Positions 38,078-46,774 of a DNA stretch of 64,000 bases are shown here, one piece after another. Each line of letters opens with the position of its first letter. The first letter of the stretch is position 1. This stretch comes from Amycolatopsis palatopharyngis (GTDB lineage: Bacteria; Actinomycetota; Actinomycetes; Mycobacteriales; Pseudonocardiaceae): NCBI RefSeq assembly GCF_003385185.1, contig NZ_PQHZ01000008.1, forward strand, positions 62,001 to 126,000, read 5' to 3'. Position numbers and translations under genes: made by a program. The notes beneath the pieces were generated by a model, which saw nothing but the letters and a program-made list of their open reading frames with translations, had not been told where the DNA came from and did not search any database.

Positions 38078-39100
38078 TCAACCGCGGGGCGGGTCGCTGT
38101 CCGCGTCACCGGTCCTGTCGCGATGGCCCCGCAACGAGCCGGGGTGCGCCTTGACCGAGGGATCGGCCCGGCTCTTGAGCAGGCTCGCGACGGTGACGAC
38201 GGCGAGCACCACGACGACAACGGCGAGGCTGACCGGTGTGGGGATCTCCGGGACGCGCTCGTCGATGTCGACGTGGGCCCAGTGCAGCAGCAGCTTGACA
38301 CCGATGAACGCCAGGATCAGGGCGAGCCCGGCGGAGAGATAGACGAGTCGCTCGAGCAGCCCCTTGACCAGAAAGAACAACGCGCGCAGCCCGAGCAGGG
38401 CGAAGGCGTTCGCGGTGAAGACGATGTACGCCTCCTCCGTGACCCCGAAGACCGCGGGAATGGAGTCCAGCGCGAACAGCAGATCCACGCTGCCGATCGC
38501 CAGCAGCACGATGAACAGCGGGGTGACCAGGCGGCGACCGTCCACCCTGGCGACGAGTTTGCCGCCAACGTATTCGTCGCTCACCGGCAACACGCGGCGC
38601 GCCGCCCTGACCACGGCGTTGTCCTCGACGTCCGGGTCCTCGTCGCGGTGGCGGAAGAGCTGCACGGCCGTGTAGATCAGCAACAGTCCGAAGAGCAGGA
38701 ACGTGAAGGAGAACAACGCCAGCAGTGCGGCGCCGACGGCGATGAAGATCGCGCGCATGAGCAGCGCGAGGATGATGCCGAAGGTCAGCACCTTGTGCTG
38801 GTGTTCCACGGGAACGGCGAAGGTCGTCATGATGATGACGAACACGAACAGATTGTCGACCGAGAGGCTCTTCTCGATGAGGTAGCCGGCGAAGTACTCG
38901 GTACCGAACTCCCCTCCGTGCTGGAGGGTGAACCACACCCCGAAACCGATGGCGACGAGGACGTAGAACACCGACCACGCCGTCGCCTCACCGAACCCGA
39001 CCCGGTGCGGTCGTGCCGCCGCGAGGACGAGGTCCACCGCGAGCAGCGCGACGATGAGGCCGATGGTGACGATCCACGTCACCGCACCGACGTCCAGCAT
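38078..39100 (-). CDS. TerC family integral membrane protein
   Basis: A 340-residue polytopic protein with the TerC signatures EKSLSVDNLFVFVII and SVDLLFALDSIPAVFGVTEEAYIVFTANAFALLGLRALFFL. TerC proteins are implicated in tellurite resistance, metal ion export and metal loading of secreted enzymes. Acidic residues within helices fit cation transport. ATG 39100 has GGAGG 4 nt upstream. Confidence 0.92.
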   Translation of the reverse strand: MLDVGAVTWIVTIGLIVALLAVDLVLAAARPHRVGFGEATAWSVFYVLVAIGFGVWFTLQHGGEFGTEYFAGYLIEKSLSVDNLFVFVIIMTTFAVPVEHQHKVLTFGIILALLMRAIFIAVGAALLALFSFTFLLFGLLLIYTAVQLFRHRDEDPDVEDNAVVRAARRVLPVSDEYVGGKLVARVDGRRLVTPLFIVLLAIGSVDLLFALDSIPAVFGVTEEAYIVFTANAFALLGLRALFFLVKGLLERLVYLSAGLALILAFIGVKLLLHWAHVDIDERVPEIPTPVSLAVVVVVLAVVTVASLLKSRADPSVKAHPGSLRGHRDRTGDADSDPPRG

Positions 39101-39242
39101 CCTGCCTCCGCTTCGGTTGCCTGCCCGATCATCCTGTTCCACGGACCGCTACCCCACCACTCGGCAGGGCGCTGCCGGAGGAAACCGGCGGATGGCACAA
39201 TCGAGTGTCTGCGTCCGCAGACCGAGGGAGGGAGCGCGCCCC

Positions 39243-39707
39243 GTGCAGCGCATCGCATTGGCCTCCCTGTCCGTGCTCGCCGTCGCGCTGGCCGCGGTGA
39301 CCGTCTCCTCCAGCCCGCCCACGGAATCCCTTGCCACGCAAGGCAAACCTGCCGAGTTACCGGCTCGGCCGCAGCCGCAGAAGGCGGCCGTGCACCACAT
39401 CAAGGTGACGGTGTCCGGGCCGCAGGACACGGTCATGCGGGTCTCGAGGGCGGGTGCGCAGACCGAGGTGGAACTGCGAGGCGAGCCATTCGAGTTCGAG
39501 TTCACCGAGCAACTCACACACGTCGGCAGCCTCGGCATCACCGTCAGCGCCATCAGTGCTATCAGCGCCATCGGTGCCGACGCCGCCACCGAGCCGCTGC
39601 GGTGCGCCATCACTGTCGACGGCAGACCGGTGGCCACGGACGCGCGGACCAGCCCCGGCGAGGACGGGACCGCCCGCGTCCACTGCATGATCCCGCTCGA
39701 CGTCTGA
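39243..39707 (+). CDS. Exported MmpS-like protein
   Basis: A 154-residue protein with a signal anchor (LASLSVLAVALAAVTV) and a small beta domain (HHIKVTVSGPQDTVMRVSRAG ... LRCAITVDGRPVATDARTSP ... VHCMI). The paired Cys and DG turn resemble MmpS-type accessory proteins. A low-complexity ISAISAISAIG run lies in the middle. No MmpL gene is nearby. Tentative call. Confidence 0.6.
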   Translation: MQRIALASLSVLAVALAAVTVSSSPPTESLATQGKPAELPARPQPQKAAVHHIKVTVSGPQDTVMRVSRAGAQTEVELRGEPFEFEFTEQLTHVGSLGITVSAISAISAIGADAATEPLRCAITVDGRPVATDARTSPGEDGTARVHCMIPLDV

Positions 39708-39822
39708 GCAGGAAGCACCCTCCGTCACCCAGGTCGCGGCTCTCACCTTCTCAGGTGGTCGTGCGACATCGATAGGGTCCGTTAACTCCGTTCGCCGAGG
39801 TCCGGCATGTTGCACTGCGATC

Positions 39823-40296
39823 ATGGACACCACAGCACAGCACCGAATCCGGCGTTCACTGGTCGCGCTGGCGGCGGGGTGCGCACTCGTTGCCACCGCA
39901 CCGGGCGCGGCTGTCGCCGCACAGGAAAGCACTGGCAATGCCGGTACCAGCACCCACTCGACGGCGGGCAAAAAGCAGGTCAAGGTCAACGCCAAACTCG
40001 CCAAGGGCAAGGTCAAGGTCAACGAGAAGGTCAAGCTCAAGGGCAAGCTCGACGTGGAGGCACCGCTGCGGGCAGCGGGTACCGCCGACGCGTCGTCACT
40101 CGAACCGCTCGTGGTGCAGCAGCTCGTCGCGGGCGCGTGGGTGAACCTCACCTCGACCTCGTGCAGGCCGAACGGTAGCTACCAGCTCCGGTTGAGCTTC
40201 CGGGTCCGCGCCGAGGTCACTCTCCGCGTCTACCACCCGGAGACCACGCTCTACGCCGCGGCGAGCTCGAGCCTGGTCAGCCTGCTGGTGATCTGA
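39823..40296 (+). CDS. Secreted lysine-rich beta-domain protein
   Basis: A 157-residue exported protein: signal peptide (residues ~10-33), then a Lys-rich stretch (KKQVKVNAKLAKGKVKVNEKVKLKGKL) and a beta domain (VVQQLVAGAWVNLTSTSCRPNGSYQLRLSF) resembling bacterial Ig-like or surface-associated repeats. Probably extracellular; function unknown. Confidence 0.68.
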   Translation: MDTTAQHRIRRSLVALAAGCALVATAPGAAVAAQESTGNAGTSTHSTAGKKQVKVNAKLAKGKVKVNEKVKLKGKLDVEAPLRAAGTADASSLEPLVVQQLVAGAWVNLTSTSCRPNGSYQLRLSFRVRAEVTLRVYHPETTLYAAASSSLVSLLVI

Positions 40297-40303
40297 CCGG
40301 CGC

Positions 40304-41047
40304 TCAGCGAGGGAGCCTGCGCCAGAGGGGCCTCGGCAACAACCGCAGCACCGCGAAAACCGGGCGCAGTACCCGGGGCACCCACACCTCGCCCCGGCCG
40401 CGGCGCAGGGCGGTGATCGCGGCGTCGGCGACCTGCTCCGGGGTGCTGGAGAACGGCGCAGGCTCCATTCCCTCGGTCATCCGGCCGATCACGAAACCCG
40501 GCCGCACGAGCAGCAGACGTACACCGCTGCCCGCCAGCGCGTCGGCGAGCCCGCTGGCGAAACCGTCCAGGCCCGCCTTCGCCGAACCGTAGACGTAATT
40601 CGCCCTGCGCACCCGCACCCCGGCGACCGAGGAGAACACGACCAGCCTGCCAGTGCCCTGTGCGCGCAGCAGATTCGTCAGGTGGGTCAGCACACTCACC
40701 TGTGCCACGTAGTCGGTGTGCACCACGGCGACGGCGTGCGCGGCTTCGGTCTCGGCGCGTTGCTGGTCCCCGAGAATCCCGAAGGCCACGAGCACGGTGT
40801 CCAGCTGGCCGTGCCGCGCGACGACCTCGTCGAGCACCTCGCGGTGGCAGGACAGGTCGTCGGCGTCGAACTCCACCGTGTCCACGGTCGCGGCGCCCGC
40901 CTCGGCCAGCCGCTCCCGCTCCGCGTCCAGCTCGTCGCTGCGACGGGCCGCCAGCACCACTGTCGTGGCTCCTTCCGCGACAAGGCGCTCCGCCAGTGCC
41001 AGGCCGATCTCACTGCGGCCGCCGAGTACCAGGAGAGTCCCGTTCAT
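40304..41047 (-). CDS. Short-chain dehydrogenase, DprE2-like
   Basis: A 247-residue SDR with cofactor motif LVLGGRSEIGLALAERL and active site SSVAGVRVRRANYVYGSAKAG (Ser ... YxxxK). Length and end segments (RPGFVIGRMTEGM) match decaprenylphosphoryl-2-keto-ribose reductase DprE2, which makes DPA for arabinan synthesis. No DprE1 is adjacent, so a related SDR remains possible. ATG 41047 is preferred over upstream in-frame codons. Confidence 0.8.
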   Translation of the reverse strand: MNGTLLVLGGRSEIGLALAERLVAEGATTVVLAARRSDELDAERERLAEAGAATVDTVEFDADDLSCHREVLDEVVARHGQLDTVLVAFGILGDQQRAETEAAHAVAVVHTDYVAQVSVLTHLTNLLRAQGTGRLVVFSSVAGVRVRRANYVYGSAKAGLDGFASGLADALAGSGVRLLLVRPGFVIGRMTEGMEPAPFSSTPEQVADAAITALRRGRGEVWVPRVLRPVFAVLRLLPRPLWRRLPR

Positions 41048-41235
41048 CCCGCGCAGTCTGCCGTCTCGGAGCCTGCCGGAGAACTCGGGTCCGAGTCCCA
41101 CCGATCACCGGCACCTCGCGGTCCGAGGTTCTCGCTACGCCCTGTCGGTGAACCGCACCGAAACCACCCCCGGCAGTGCTCCGCGAGTAGTAGCGTCTGG
41201 TCGCCGTACTCCCGCTCCGACTTCCGGAGGCACCG

Positions 41236-43503
41236 GTGGCGAACAGCACCGACCCGATCGGCGAGATCGCCGAACTCGATCTGGAGAACCCCGAGCACTA
41301 CACCGCCCACCGTGGCGAGGAGTGGGTGCGCTGGTCCCCGAGCGAGGCCGACGCGCGTGTCACCGAAGAGGCCGGTGAGTACCTGCGGTTCGTCGACTCC
41401 TCCTGCGATCTGACCATGCGCGGCGGGACCACCAGCGGAGTGATCTATCCGCTCGCGGTCTGTTCACTGGCCCGCCGGTACGTTTTCCGCTCGGTGGGTG
41501 GCGCCTCCGCGGGCGCGATCGCGGCCTCCGCGACGGCTGCCGCTGAGTACGGGCGGTTCGCCAAGCAGCCCGCCGAGGTGCCCGATGGATCGGTCCGTCC
41601 GGGTTTCGCCGGGCTGGCCGGGCTGATCAGGTGGATGGTCTCCGGTACCGGAACCGCGCGCTGGCGGCTGGTGCAACTGTTCCAGCCGAACACGGCACTG
41701 AGCCGCATCTTCCGGGTGCTCGTCGCCCTCATGCAGTCACCGAGCACCACCGGGCGCAACCGGCTCTTCTGTGTACTCGCCGCGCTGCTCACAGCGGTGA
41801 GCAGGGTCGCGGGGGCGGTGCTGACCCTGCTGTTCCTCGGCTGGCTCACAGCGCCCTTCGCCGTGGCGATGGCGATGTCCCCGGCCGGGGCTGGCGGGCT
41901 ACATCCGCTCTGGGCCGTACTCGCGGCGGTGGCCTCGGTGGCCGGCGCGGGCTGGCTGCTGCGCGTATCGGCAGGCTGGTTCGGACTGGGCTGGACAGTG
42001 CTCGCCGTGCCGCTCACCGTCGGCGTGCTCACCCTGCTGGTGCATGGGACGAACACGGATCCGGCCACCGTGGCGGGGTGGAGTGCGGCAATCGCCGCCG
42101 TCATCACCTGCTGGCTGGTCAGCACGCTCGCCGTCGCTGCCGCGTTCGCCGTCATCTACGGCAGGGCCTGCGGGCCCGTACTCGCCGAGGCCGAACGGTT
42201 CCGGTTCGGGATCGTGCCCGGTGCCACCCCGTACCACCCGACCCCGGTCGACCGGCTGGCCGGCGTGCCCGCCTCGACCGGGGTTCCGCCGCTGGCGACG
42301 TGGCTCGCCGACCGGCTCGACGAGCTCGCCGAGCTCGACGGCGAACGGGCACTCACCTTCGGCGACCTGTGGCTCGGCCCGGACGCCGACCGCGACACCG
42401 AACGCGACCCGTCGGTACTGCGAAACCTGGCGGCAGGCAGTGGCGGCCGGGTGATCAACCTGGCGCTGATGACCACCGACCTCTCGGCGGGCCGTCCGTT
42501 CCGGCTCCCACTCGCCGCATGGGACGGGTCCGGCGATCGCTGGCAGTTCTGTCCTGAATGTCTGGACGGCATCGTCGGGGAACGGGTGATCCGGCAGCTG
42601 TCGACCGAGGGCAGGGCCGCGGACACGTGTTCCCGCCACCCGGAATGTCCGCTGCACTGGCTGCCCGAACCGTGGGACATGCCGGTGGTGCTCGCGGTAC
42701 GGATGAGCCTGTCACTGCCGGGGCTGATCTGCCCGGTTCCCCTGCACCGGGGCGGCAGACCGCACTGGTTCAGCGACGGCGGGATCACCAGCAACTTCCC
42801 CATCCACTTCTTCGACGCGCTGTTGCCGCGCTGGCCGACGTTCGGGCTGAATCTGCATTCCGTCGACGGTGAGGTCGACGGGACCGAGGAGGTTTTCCTG
42901 CCACCGCAGAACTCTTCGGAACCCGCCGCGCCGTGGAGCCCGATCGGCGCCGGGGCGGCCGATTTCGCCGGCCGCATCCTGAACACGTTCCTCGGGTGGC
43001 GCGACACCATGCAATCGGCGCTGCCGGGATTCCGAGGGCGGATCGCCCACGTCCGGCAGGGGGACGGCGAAGGCGGGACGAACCTGTTCATGCCGCCCGA
43101 ACTGATCGCCGAACTGGCCCTGCGCGGGTACCGCGCCGGTGAGCAGCTGAAGGTCCGGTTCAGCACGCCTGGCAAGGACGGTGAAGCACCCGGTTTCACC
43201 CAGACCGATCGTTACCGGTGGCTGCGGATGCGCCTTGCGCTGCGCGAGTACCGCGAGATCAGCACGCAGGCTGCCGCACGTGCGTCGCTGTACAAGGAGC
43301 GGGCGACGAAGTACCCGATCCCGGAGGCGCTCGCGGGCTGGTTCGCCGAGCCACACGACACCTGGCCGCGGCAGGAACCGCATGGTCCGGCCATCGAGAA
43401 GACATTCGACGAGCTCGGCGAGCTGGCGGACACCCACCTCGCCGAACCGTTCGACGGCACCGCTCCGGTGAATCCGGTCCTTCGTCTCACCCCGCCGGAG
43501 TAG
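41236..43503 (+). CDS. Patatin-like phospholipase with embedded membrane segments
   Basis: A 755-residue protein with a patatin catalytic dyad: oxyanion region LTMRGGTTSGVIYPLAV, nucleophile in SVGGASAGAIAAS (~95), and acid in WFSDGGITSNFPIHFFDAL (~515). Between them, residues ~180-310 carry four hydrophobic helices (e.g. LLFLGWLTAPFAVAMAMS, ITCWLVSTLAVAAAFAVIY), an uncommon insertion within a patatin domain. It probably acts as a membrane-bound lipid acyl hydrolase. The GTG start follows GGAGG. Confidence 0.85.
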   Translation: MANSTDPIGEIAELDLENPEHYTAHRGEEWVRWSPSEADARVTEEAGEYLRFVDSSCDLTMRGGTTSGVIYPLAVCSLARRYVFRSVGGASAGAIAASATAAAEYGRFAKQPAEVPDGSVRPGFAGLAGLIRWMVSGTGTARWRLVQLFQPNTALSRIFRVLVALMQSPSTTGRNRLFCVLAALLTAVSRVAGAVLTLLFLGWLTAPFAVAMAMSPAGAGGLHPLWAVLAAVASVAGAGWLLRVSAGWFGLGWTVLAVPLTVGVLTLLVHGTNTDPATVAGWSAAIAAVITCWLVSTLAVAAAFAVIYGRACGPVLAEAERFRFGIVPGATPYHPTPVDRLAGVPASTGVPPLATWLADRLDELAELDGERALTFGDLWLGPDADRDTERDPSVLRNLAAGSGGRVINLALMTTDLSAGRPFRLPLAAWDGSGDRWQFCPECLDGIVGERVIRQLSTEGRAADTCSRHPECPLHWLPEPWDMPVVLAVRMSLSLPGLICPVPLHRGGRPHWFSDGGITSNFPIHFFDALLPRWPTFGLNLHSVDGEVDGTEEVFLPPQNSSEPAAPWSPIGAGAADFAGRILNTFLGWRDTMQSALPGFRGRIAHVRQGDGEGGTNLFMPPELIAELALRGYRAGEQLKVRFSTPGKDGEAPGFTQTDRYRWLRMRLALREYREISTQAAARASLYKERATKYPIPEALAGWFAEPHDTWPRQEPHGPAIEKTFDELGELADTHLAEPFDGTAPVNPVLRLTPPE

Positions 43504-43580
43504 CACCACTGCGGAGCGAATTCCCGTCGATGTCCGTTCTGTTCACGACGAGCCGCTGCCGGAAAGGCGACGATGGAGAC

Positions 43581-44471
43581 ATGATCGACCTCAACGCCGC
43601 AGCCAGGTTCATGACCACCCACGCACGACTGCTCGACCGCAGACGTTTCGACCTGCTCACCGGCAAAAACGGCCCCCAGGGCCCGCTCGCCGCACTCGCC
43701 GGATACCGCAACGACGACGGCGGCTACGGCAACGCGCTGGAGCCGGACCTGCGATCGGCTGGCAGTCAACCGGTGAGCGCGCTGCACGCCTTCGAGGTGT
43801 TCGAGGAGGTGGCGCCGGTCGCGAGCGAACACGCGGCGCACCTGTGCGACTGGCTCGCCTCCAGCACCCTCGCCGATGGCGGCCTGCCCTTCGCCCTGCC
43901 GGTCCCGGACCCGGCGGGTTGCGCGCCCTTCTTCGTCCAGGCGGATTCCCGCGTGTCCTCGCTGCACATGACCTGCATGCTCGCCGCGATCGCCCACCGG
44001 ATCGGCAGGCACGACCCGGTGGTGCGGGAGCATCGCTGGCTGACCACGGCGACCGCGTACTCGCTGCAGCGGATCCGGGAACTCGAAGGACCTGGCCACG
44101 CACTGGAGTACCGGTTCGCACTGCAGTTCCTGGACGCCACCCACGACATCCTGCCCGGCGCCGACGCCGAACTGCACAGGCTCGGCGCATGGTTGCCGGA
44201 GTCCGGCATCCTGGCCGTCGAAGGCGGTACCGACGGTGAGGCCATGCGGCCACTGGATTTCGCGCCAGTGCCAGACCGCCCGCTGCGTGCCCTGTTCAGC
44301 GAATCCGCGATCCAGTCCGAACTGGACTCCCTGGAGTCCGCCCAGCAACCCGACGGCGGGTGGACGGTGGACTGGGATTCGCAGTCACCGGCGGGCGCCC
44401 TCGAATGGCGCGGCTGGGCCACCGTACGCGCCCTGACCATCCTCAAAGCCAACGCCCGCCCAACCCCCTAG
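43581..44471 (+). CDS. Prenyltransferase/squalene-oxidase-repeat-like protein
   Basis: A 296-residue helical protein with repeats like those of cyclases and prenyltransferases (YRNDDGGYGNALEPDLRSAGSQPVSALHAFEVF; QPDGGWTVDWDSQSP), forming an alpha/alpha toroid. It lacks an evident DXDD or metal motif, so catalysis is uncertain. ATG 43581 starts at the conserved part; ATG 43530 is in frame. A 21-bp repeat array begins two bases after its TAG. Confidence 0.75.
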   Translation: MIDLNAAARFMTTHARLLDRRRFDLLTGKNGPQGPLAALAGYRNDDGGYGNALEPDLRSAGSQPVSALHAFEVFEEVAPVASEHAAHLCDWLASSTLADGGLPFALPVPDPAGCAPFFVQADSRVSSLHMTCMLAAIAHRIGRHDPVVREHRWLTTATAYSLQRIRELEGPGHALEYRFALQFLDATHDILPGADAELHRLGAWLPESGILAVEGGTDGEAMRPLDFAPVPDRPLRALFSESAIQSELDSLESAQQPDGGWTVDWDSQSPAGALEWRGWATVRALTILKANARPTP

Positions 44472-44472
44472 C

Positions 44473-44598
44473 CCCGACTTGGCAGATCCAGTGCCCGACT
44501 TGGCAGATCCAGTGCCCGACTTGGCAGATCCAGTGCCCGACTTGGCAGATCCAGTGCCCGACTTGGCAGATCCAGGGCCCGAGTTGGCAGATCCGGGG
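44473..44598 (+). repeat. 21-bp 3'-end tandem array C (6 units)
   Basis: Six contiguous units of CCCGACTTGGCAGATCCAGT(G) start one base after the TAG at 44471. The first four are identical, which suggests recent expansion; the fifth changes its end and the sixth carries GAGTT. No spacers. Confidence 0.95.
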
Positions 44599-44859
44599 CT
44601 CGAGCCGGCCTTCGGACTCGGCTCGGCAGGTCGAACACGAAGGGCTGATCTTCGTTCTCCAGGCCTGCGGAACTCCGAAATCCGTTGAGCGGGAAGGGGG
44701 CGGCAGAGAATACTCGGGGTAACGCCGATCCCGTGTCGGTCGATGTTTTCGGTACAGGGGCACGGGTAGCCAAGGGGCGTCCGCCTGCATTTCGTCGGCG
44801 CAGCCGGTGTCGATCGCAGGCGCGATCGTGCATGACGCTGAGTGAAGGGAGTGGCTGTC
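44599..44859. other. Intergenic stretch without recognised gene
   Basis: About 260 bp follow array C. No convincing coding frame, hairpin or tRNA was found. The region presumably contains the promoter of the small gene at 44860. Confidence 0.5.
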
Positions 44860-45057
44860 GTGACTAGGAACAGCCAGATGGCGAGGCAACGCTCGGTTGC
44901 GAACTCCAACTCGCGAGCGCAGACGTCGGTACTCAACCCAGGCTCCATCGATGACCCGCACGCCGGCCTCAACATTCCTGCTGGCCCCGCGGTCCCCGCT
45001 CCTCGGATCACCGAGGACGACGAGTTCGAGCCGACCATCGTGCGCGGACGCGAGTAG
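44860..45057 (+). CDS. Small acidic-tailed hypothetical protein
   Basis: A 65-residue protein with a basic, Ser/Asn/Gln-rich N-terminal half (TRNSQMARQRSVANSNSRAQ) and an acidic C-terminal half ending TEDDEFEPTIVRGRE. GTG 44860 is chosen because AAGGGA lies 9 nt upstream; GTG 44842 and 44851 are in frame. It is convergent with the membrane protein at 45067. The role is unknown; the charge pattern would fit a small regulatory peptide or peptide precursor, but no modifying enzyme is nearby. Confidence 0.5.
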   Translation: MTRNSQMARQRSVANSNSRAQTSVLNPGSIDDPHAGLNIPAGPAVPAPRITEDDEFEPTIVRGRE

Positions 45058-45066
45058 CGCGGGCCG

Positions 45067-45684
45067 CTACCAGTCCGGGACGCCTGGCATCTCGTTGGCC
45101 CGGCTCTCCCACTCTCCGAACCTGCGCTCGACGGCCTCACGGGCCCGCTCACGCGGGTCCGGCTCGGGAGCCGACGCCTCCGGTTCGGACCTGGGCTCCG
45201 GGGCACGTGGCCGCGTCGCATCGGGGGACCGCGGCCGCGCCTGCCGCGCCCCGGAAGATGCGGTAGGTACGGCCTTGCCGGCCGCAGTGTCCCTGGGATG
45301 GGCGACACCTTCGATGGTCACGACCGGGAGGGTTCTCGCTCCCTCGGGAGCCTCGGCGCCGTCGGCGATATCGCCCGGCGGTCGCCCAACACCCCCATCG
45401 TGATCGGTTACGAACCCACCGATCACGGCGAACACCGACAGCGTCACCACGGCCGCGCCACCCAGCGCGAGCCGTGTGCCAAAGCCCTCAGTGCCCCGGG
45501 CACCTCCGCGAGCCCCGGGACGACGATGCCGCGCACGACTCTCAGCAGCGGAAACCGCCGGCATCGGCATCGTGTCGTCCGGCTTCCTCGGCGGGGCCAC
45601 CGTGCGCGCGCGGCCGACGAGTTCGGCAACCGTCACCGTCTCCTCCGAGGAGGACTCTCGCCTCCGCGGAGTCGTACGGGTCAT
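45067..45684 (-). CDS. Single-pass membrane protein with disordered exterior
   Basis: A 205-residue protein with the N-terminal motif EETVTVAELVGRA in a basic cytoplasmic part, one helix (LALGGAAVVTLSVFAVIGGFV), and a Pro/Arg/Glu-rich exterior. The N-terminal motif resembles that of the protein at 26152. ATG 45684 has GGAGG 6 nt upstream. Function unknown. Confidence 0.65.
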   Translation of the reverse strand: MTRTTPRRRESSSEETVTVAELVGRARTVAPPRKPDDTMPMPAVSAAESRARHRRPGARGGARGTEGFGTRLALGGAAVVTLSVFAVIGGFVTDHDGGVGRPPGDIADGAEAPEGARTLPVVTIEGVAHPRDTAAGKAVPTASSGARQARPRSPDATRPRAPEPRSEPEASAPEPDPRERAREAVERRFGEWESRANEMPGVPDW

Positions 45685-45782
45685 CGGCAACCTCCGTCGC
45701 GGTGAATACCAGGCGCCCGATGGTATGGAGCGCCGGCTCCACTCGTAAAGCGTTGCCCACCAGGTGGCCGAACCTTCCGCCG

Positions 45783-45808
45783 GTTCCTGTCATGCGGGTG
45801 ACAGGAAC
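45783..45808. promoter_or_regulatory. Perfect 9-bp inverted repeat in intergenic region
   Basis: GTTCCTGTC and GACAGGAAC flank an 8-nt spacer in the gap between two divergent genes (45684 and 45959). It could be an operator or an RNA hairpin; there is no T-run, which argues against an intrinsic terminator. Confidence 0.55.
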
Positions 45809-45958
45809 GCCACCACTACCCGTGCCCCCGACTACGCGGAGTGTCACCGCGCCCGTGACGTCAACCTCCCGAAGCCCGGTCGATCCCACTCCACCGCGCC
45901 CACTGGGTCACACTGAACAGATGAACGACCCAGTACGCCGAGCAGGTGGACAGGCCGC

Positions 45959-46774
45959 ATGAGCATTCCCGGGGCCTTCGGTTCGTGGTTGCCGTGGCGG
46001 GAACTGGAAGGGCTGTTCACCGCGGGCCGGACACTGCTGCCCTCGATGCCGACCAGTCCCTCCGGCGTTCTGCAGACAGCGATCCGCACCGTGGGTGACC
46101 GCCTGGTGGGCAACCGCCTCACCGTGCGCGCCGCCGACACCGACCTGCGCATGACACTCGTCGAGCTCGACTGCCGGATCTCCTCGGTGGGTATCGGGCA
46201 GGCCGACGTCGGGGATCTGCGGCTGGTCGTCGAGGACGTCGAGAGCACCGAAGGCGGGCACATCCCCGTGCGGCGCGCGGTGATCGTCTGCCGGGACCTG
46301 CGGGTCAGGTCCATTCCGGTACCCACTCTCGCCACACAGGCCATCGAGTTGACGATCACTGTCGGTGGCGACGTCGTACGCGACCTCGTCACCCAGGCGC
46401 GCCCTGACGTACTCGCCGACGTCGGCGCCGACCGAATCCTGCGCCTGCGTTCCGCTCGCCGGCCCGGGTGGGGACACCTGCAGGTGGAGCCGTACATCGA
46501 CGGGTCAAGAATCCTGTTGCGGCCGGTAGCCGCGCAGGTCTCCCGAGTCCGGGTTCCGCTGCCCACCCGCGTCCGGCCCATCCCGGTCGACGTGCCGGAC
46601 CTGCCCCGTGGCCTGCGGCTCACCGGTATCGAGACCGGCCCGGGAAACCTCGTCCTGCGCGGGGTCACCGATCACTGGCGGGACCGGCTCGCCAGCATCC
46701 CGCTCAGCAGTCTGCTCGGCGCACTCACCTCGGCCGCGACCACACTGACGGTGCCCTGGCTCGGCGAGCCCTAA
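45959..46774 (+). CDS. DUF2993/LmeA-like lipid-binding protein
   Basis: A 271-residue protein resembling the DUF2993 (LmeA) family: a repeated beta-rich fold with the segments GNRLTVRAADTDLRMTLVELD and IELTITVGGDVVRDLV. LmeA in mycobacteria binds phospholipid and aids lipoglycan assembly. No clear signal peptide is visible. Overlaps the convergent methyltransferase gene by 4 bp. Confidence 0.65.
   Translation: MSIPGAFGSWLPWRELEGLFTAGRTLLPSMPTSPSGVLQTAIRTVGDRLVGNRLTVRAADTDLRMTLVELDCRISSVGIGQADVGDLRLVVEDVESTEGGHIPVRRAVIVCRDLRVRSIPVPTLATQAIELTITVGGDVVRDLVTQARPDVLADVGADRILRLRSARRPGWGHLQVEPYIDGSRILLRPVAAQVSRVRVPLPTRVRPIPVDVPDLPRGLRLTGIETGPGNLVLRGVTDHWRDRLASIPLSSLLGALTSAATTLTVPWLGEP

Noticed and set aside
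43581..44471. Active class II terpene cyclase
   Set aside because: It has cyclase-like repeats but only ~296 residues and no DXDD motif in the right context.
44473..44598. CRISPR array
   Set aside because: Units are contiguous 21-mers with no unique spacers, and there are no cas genes.
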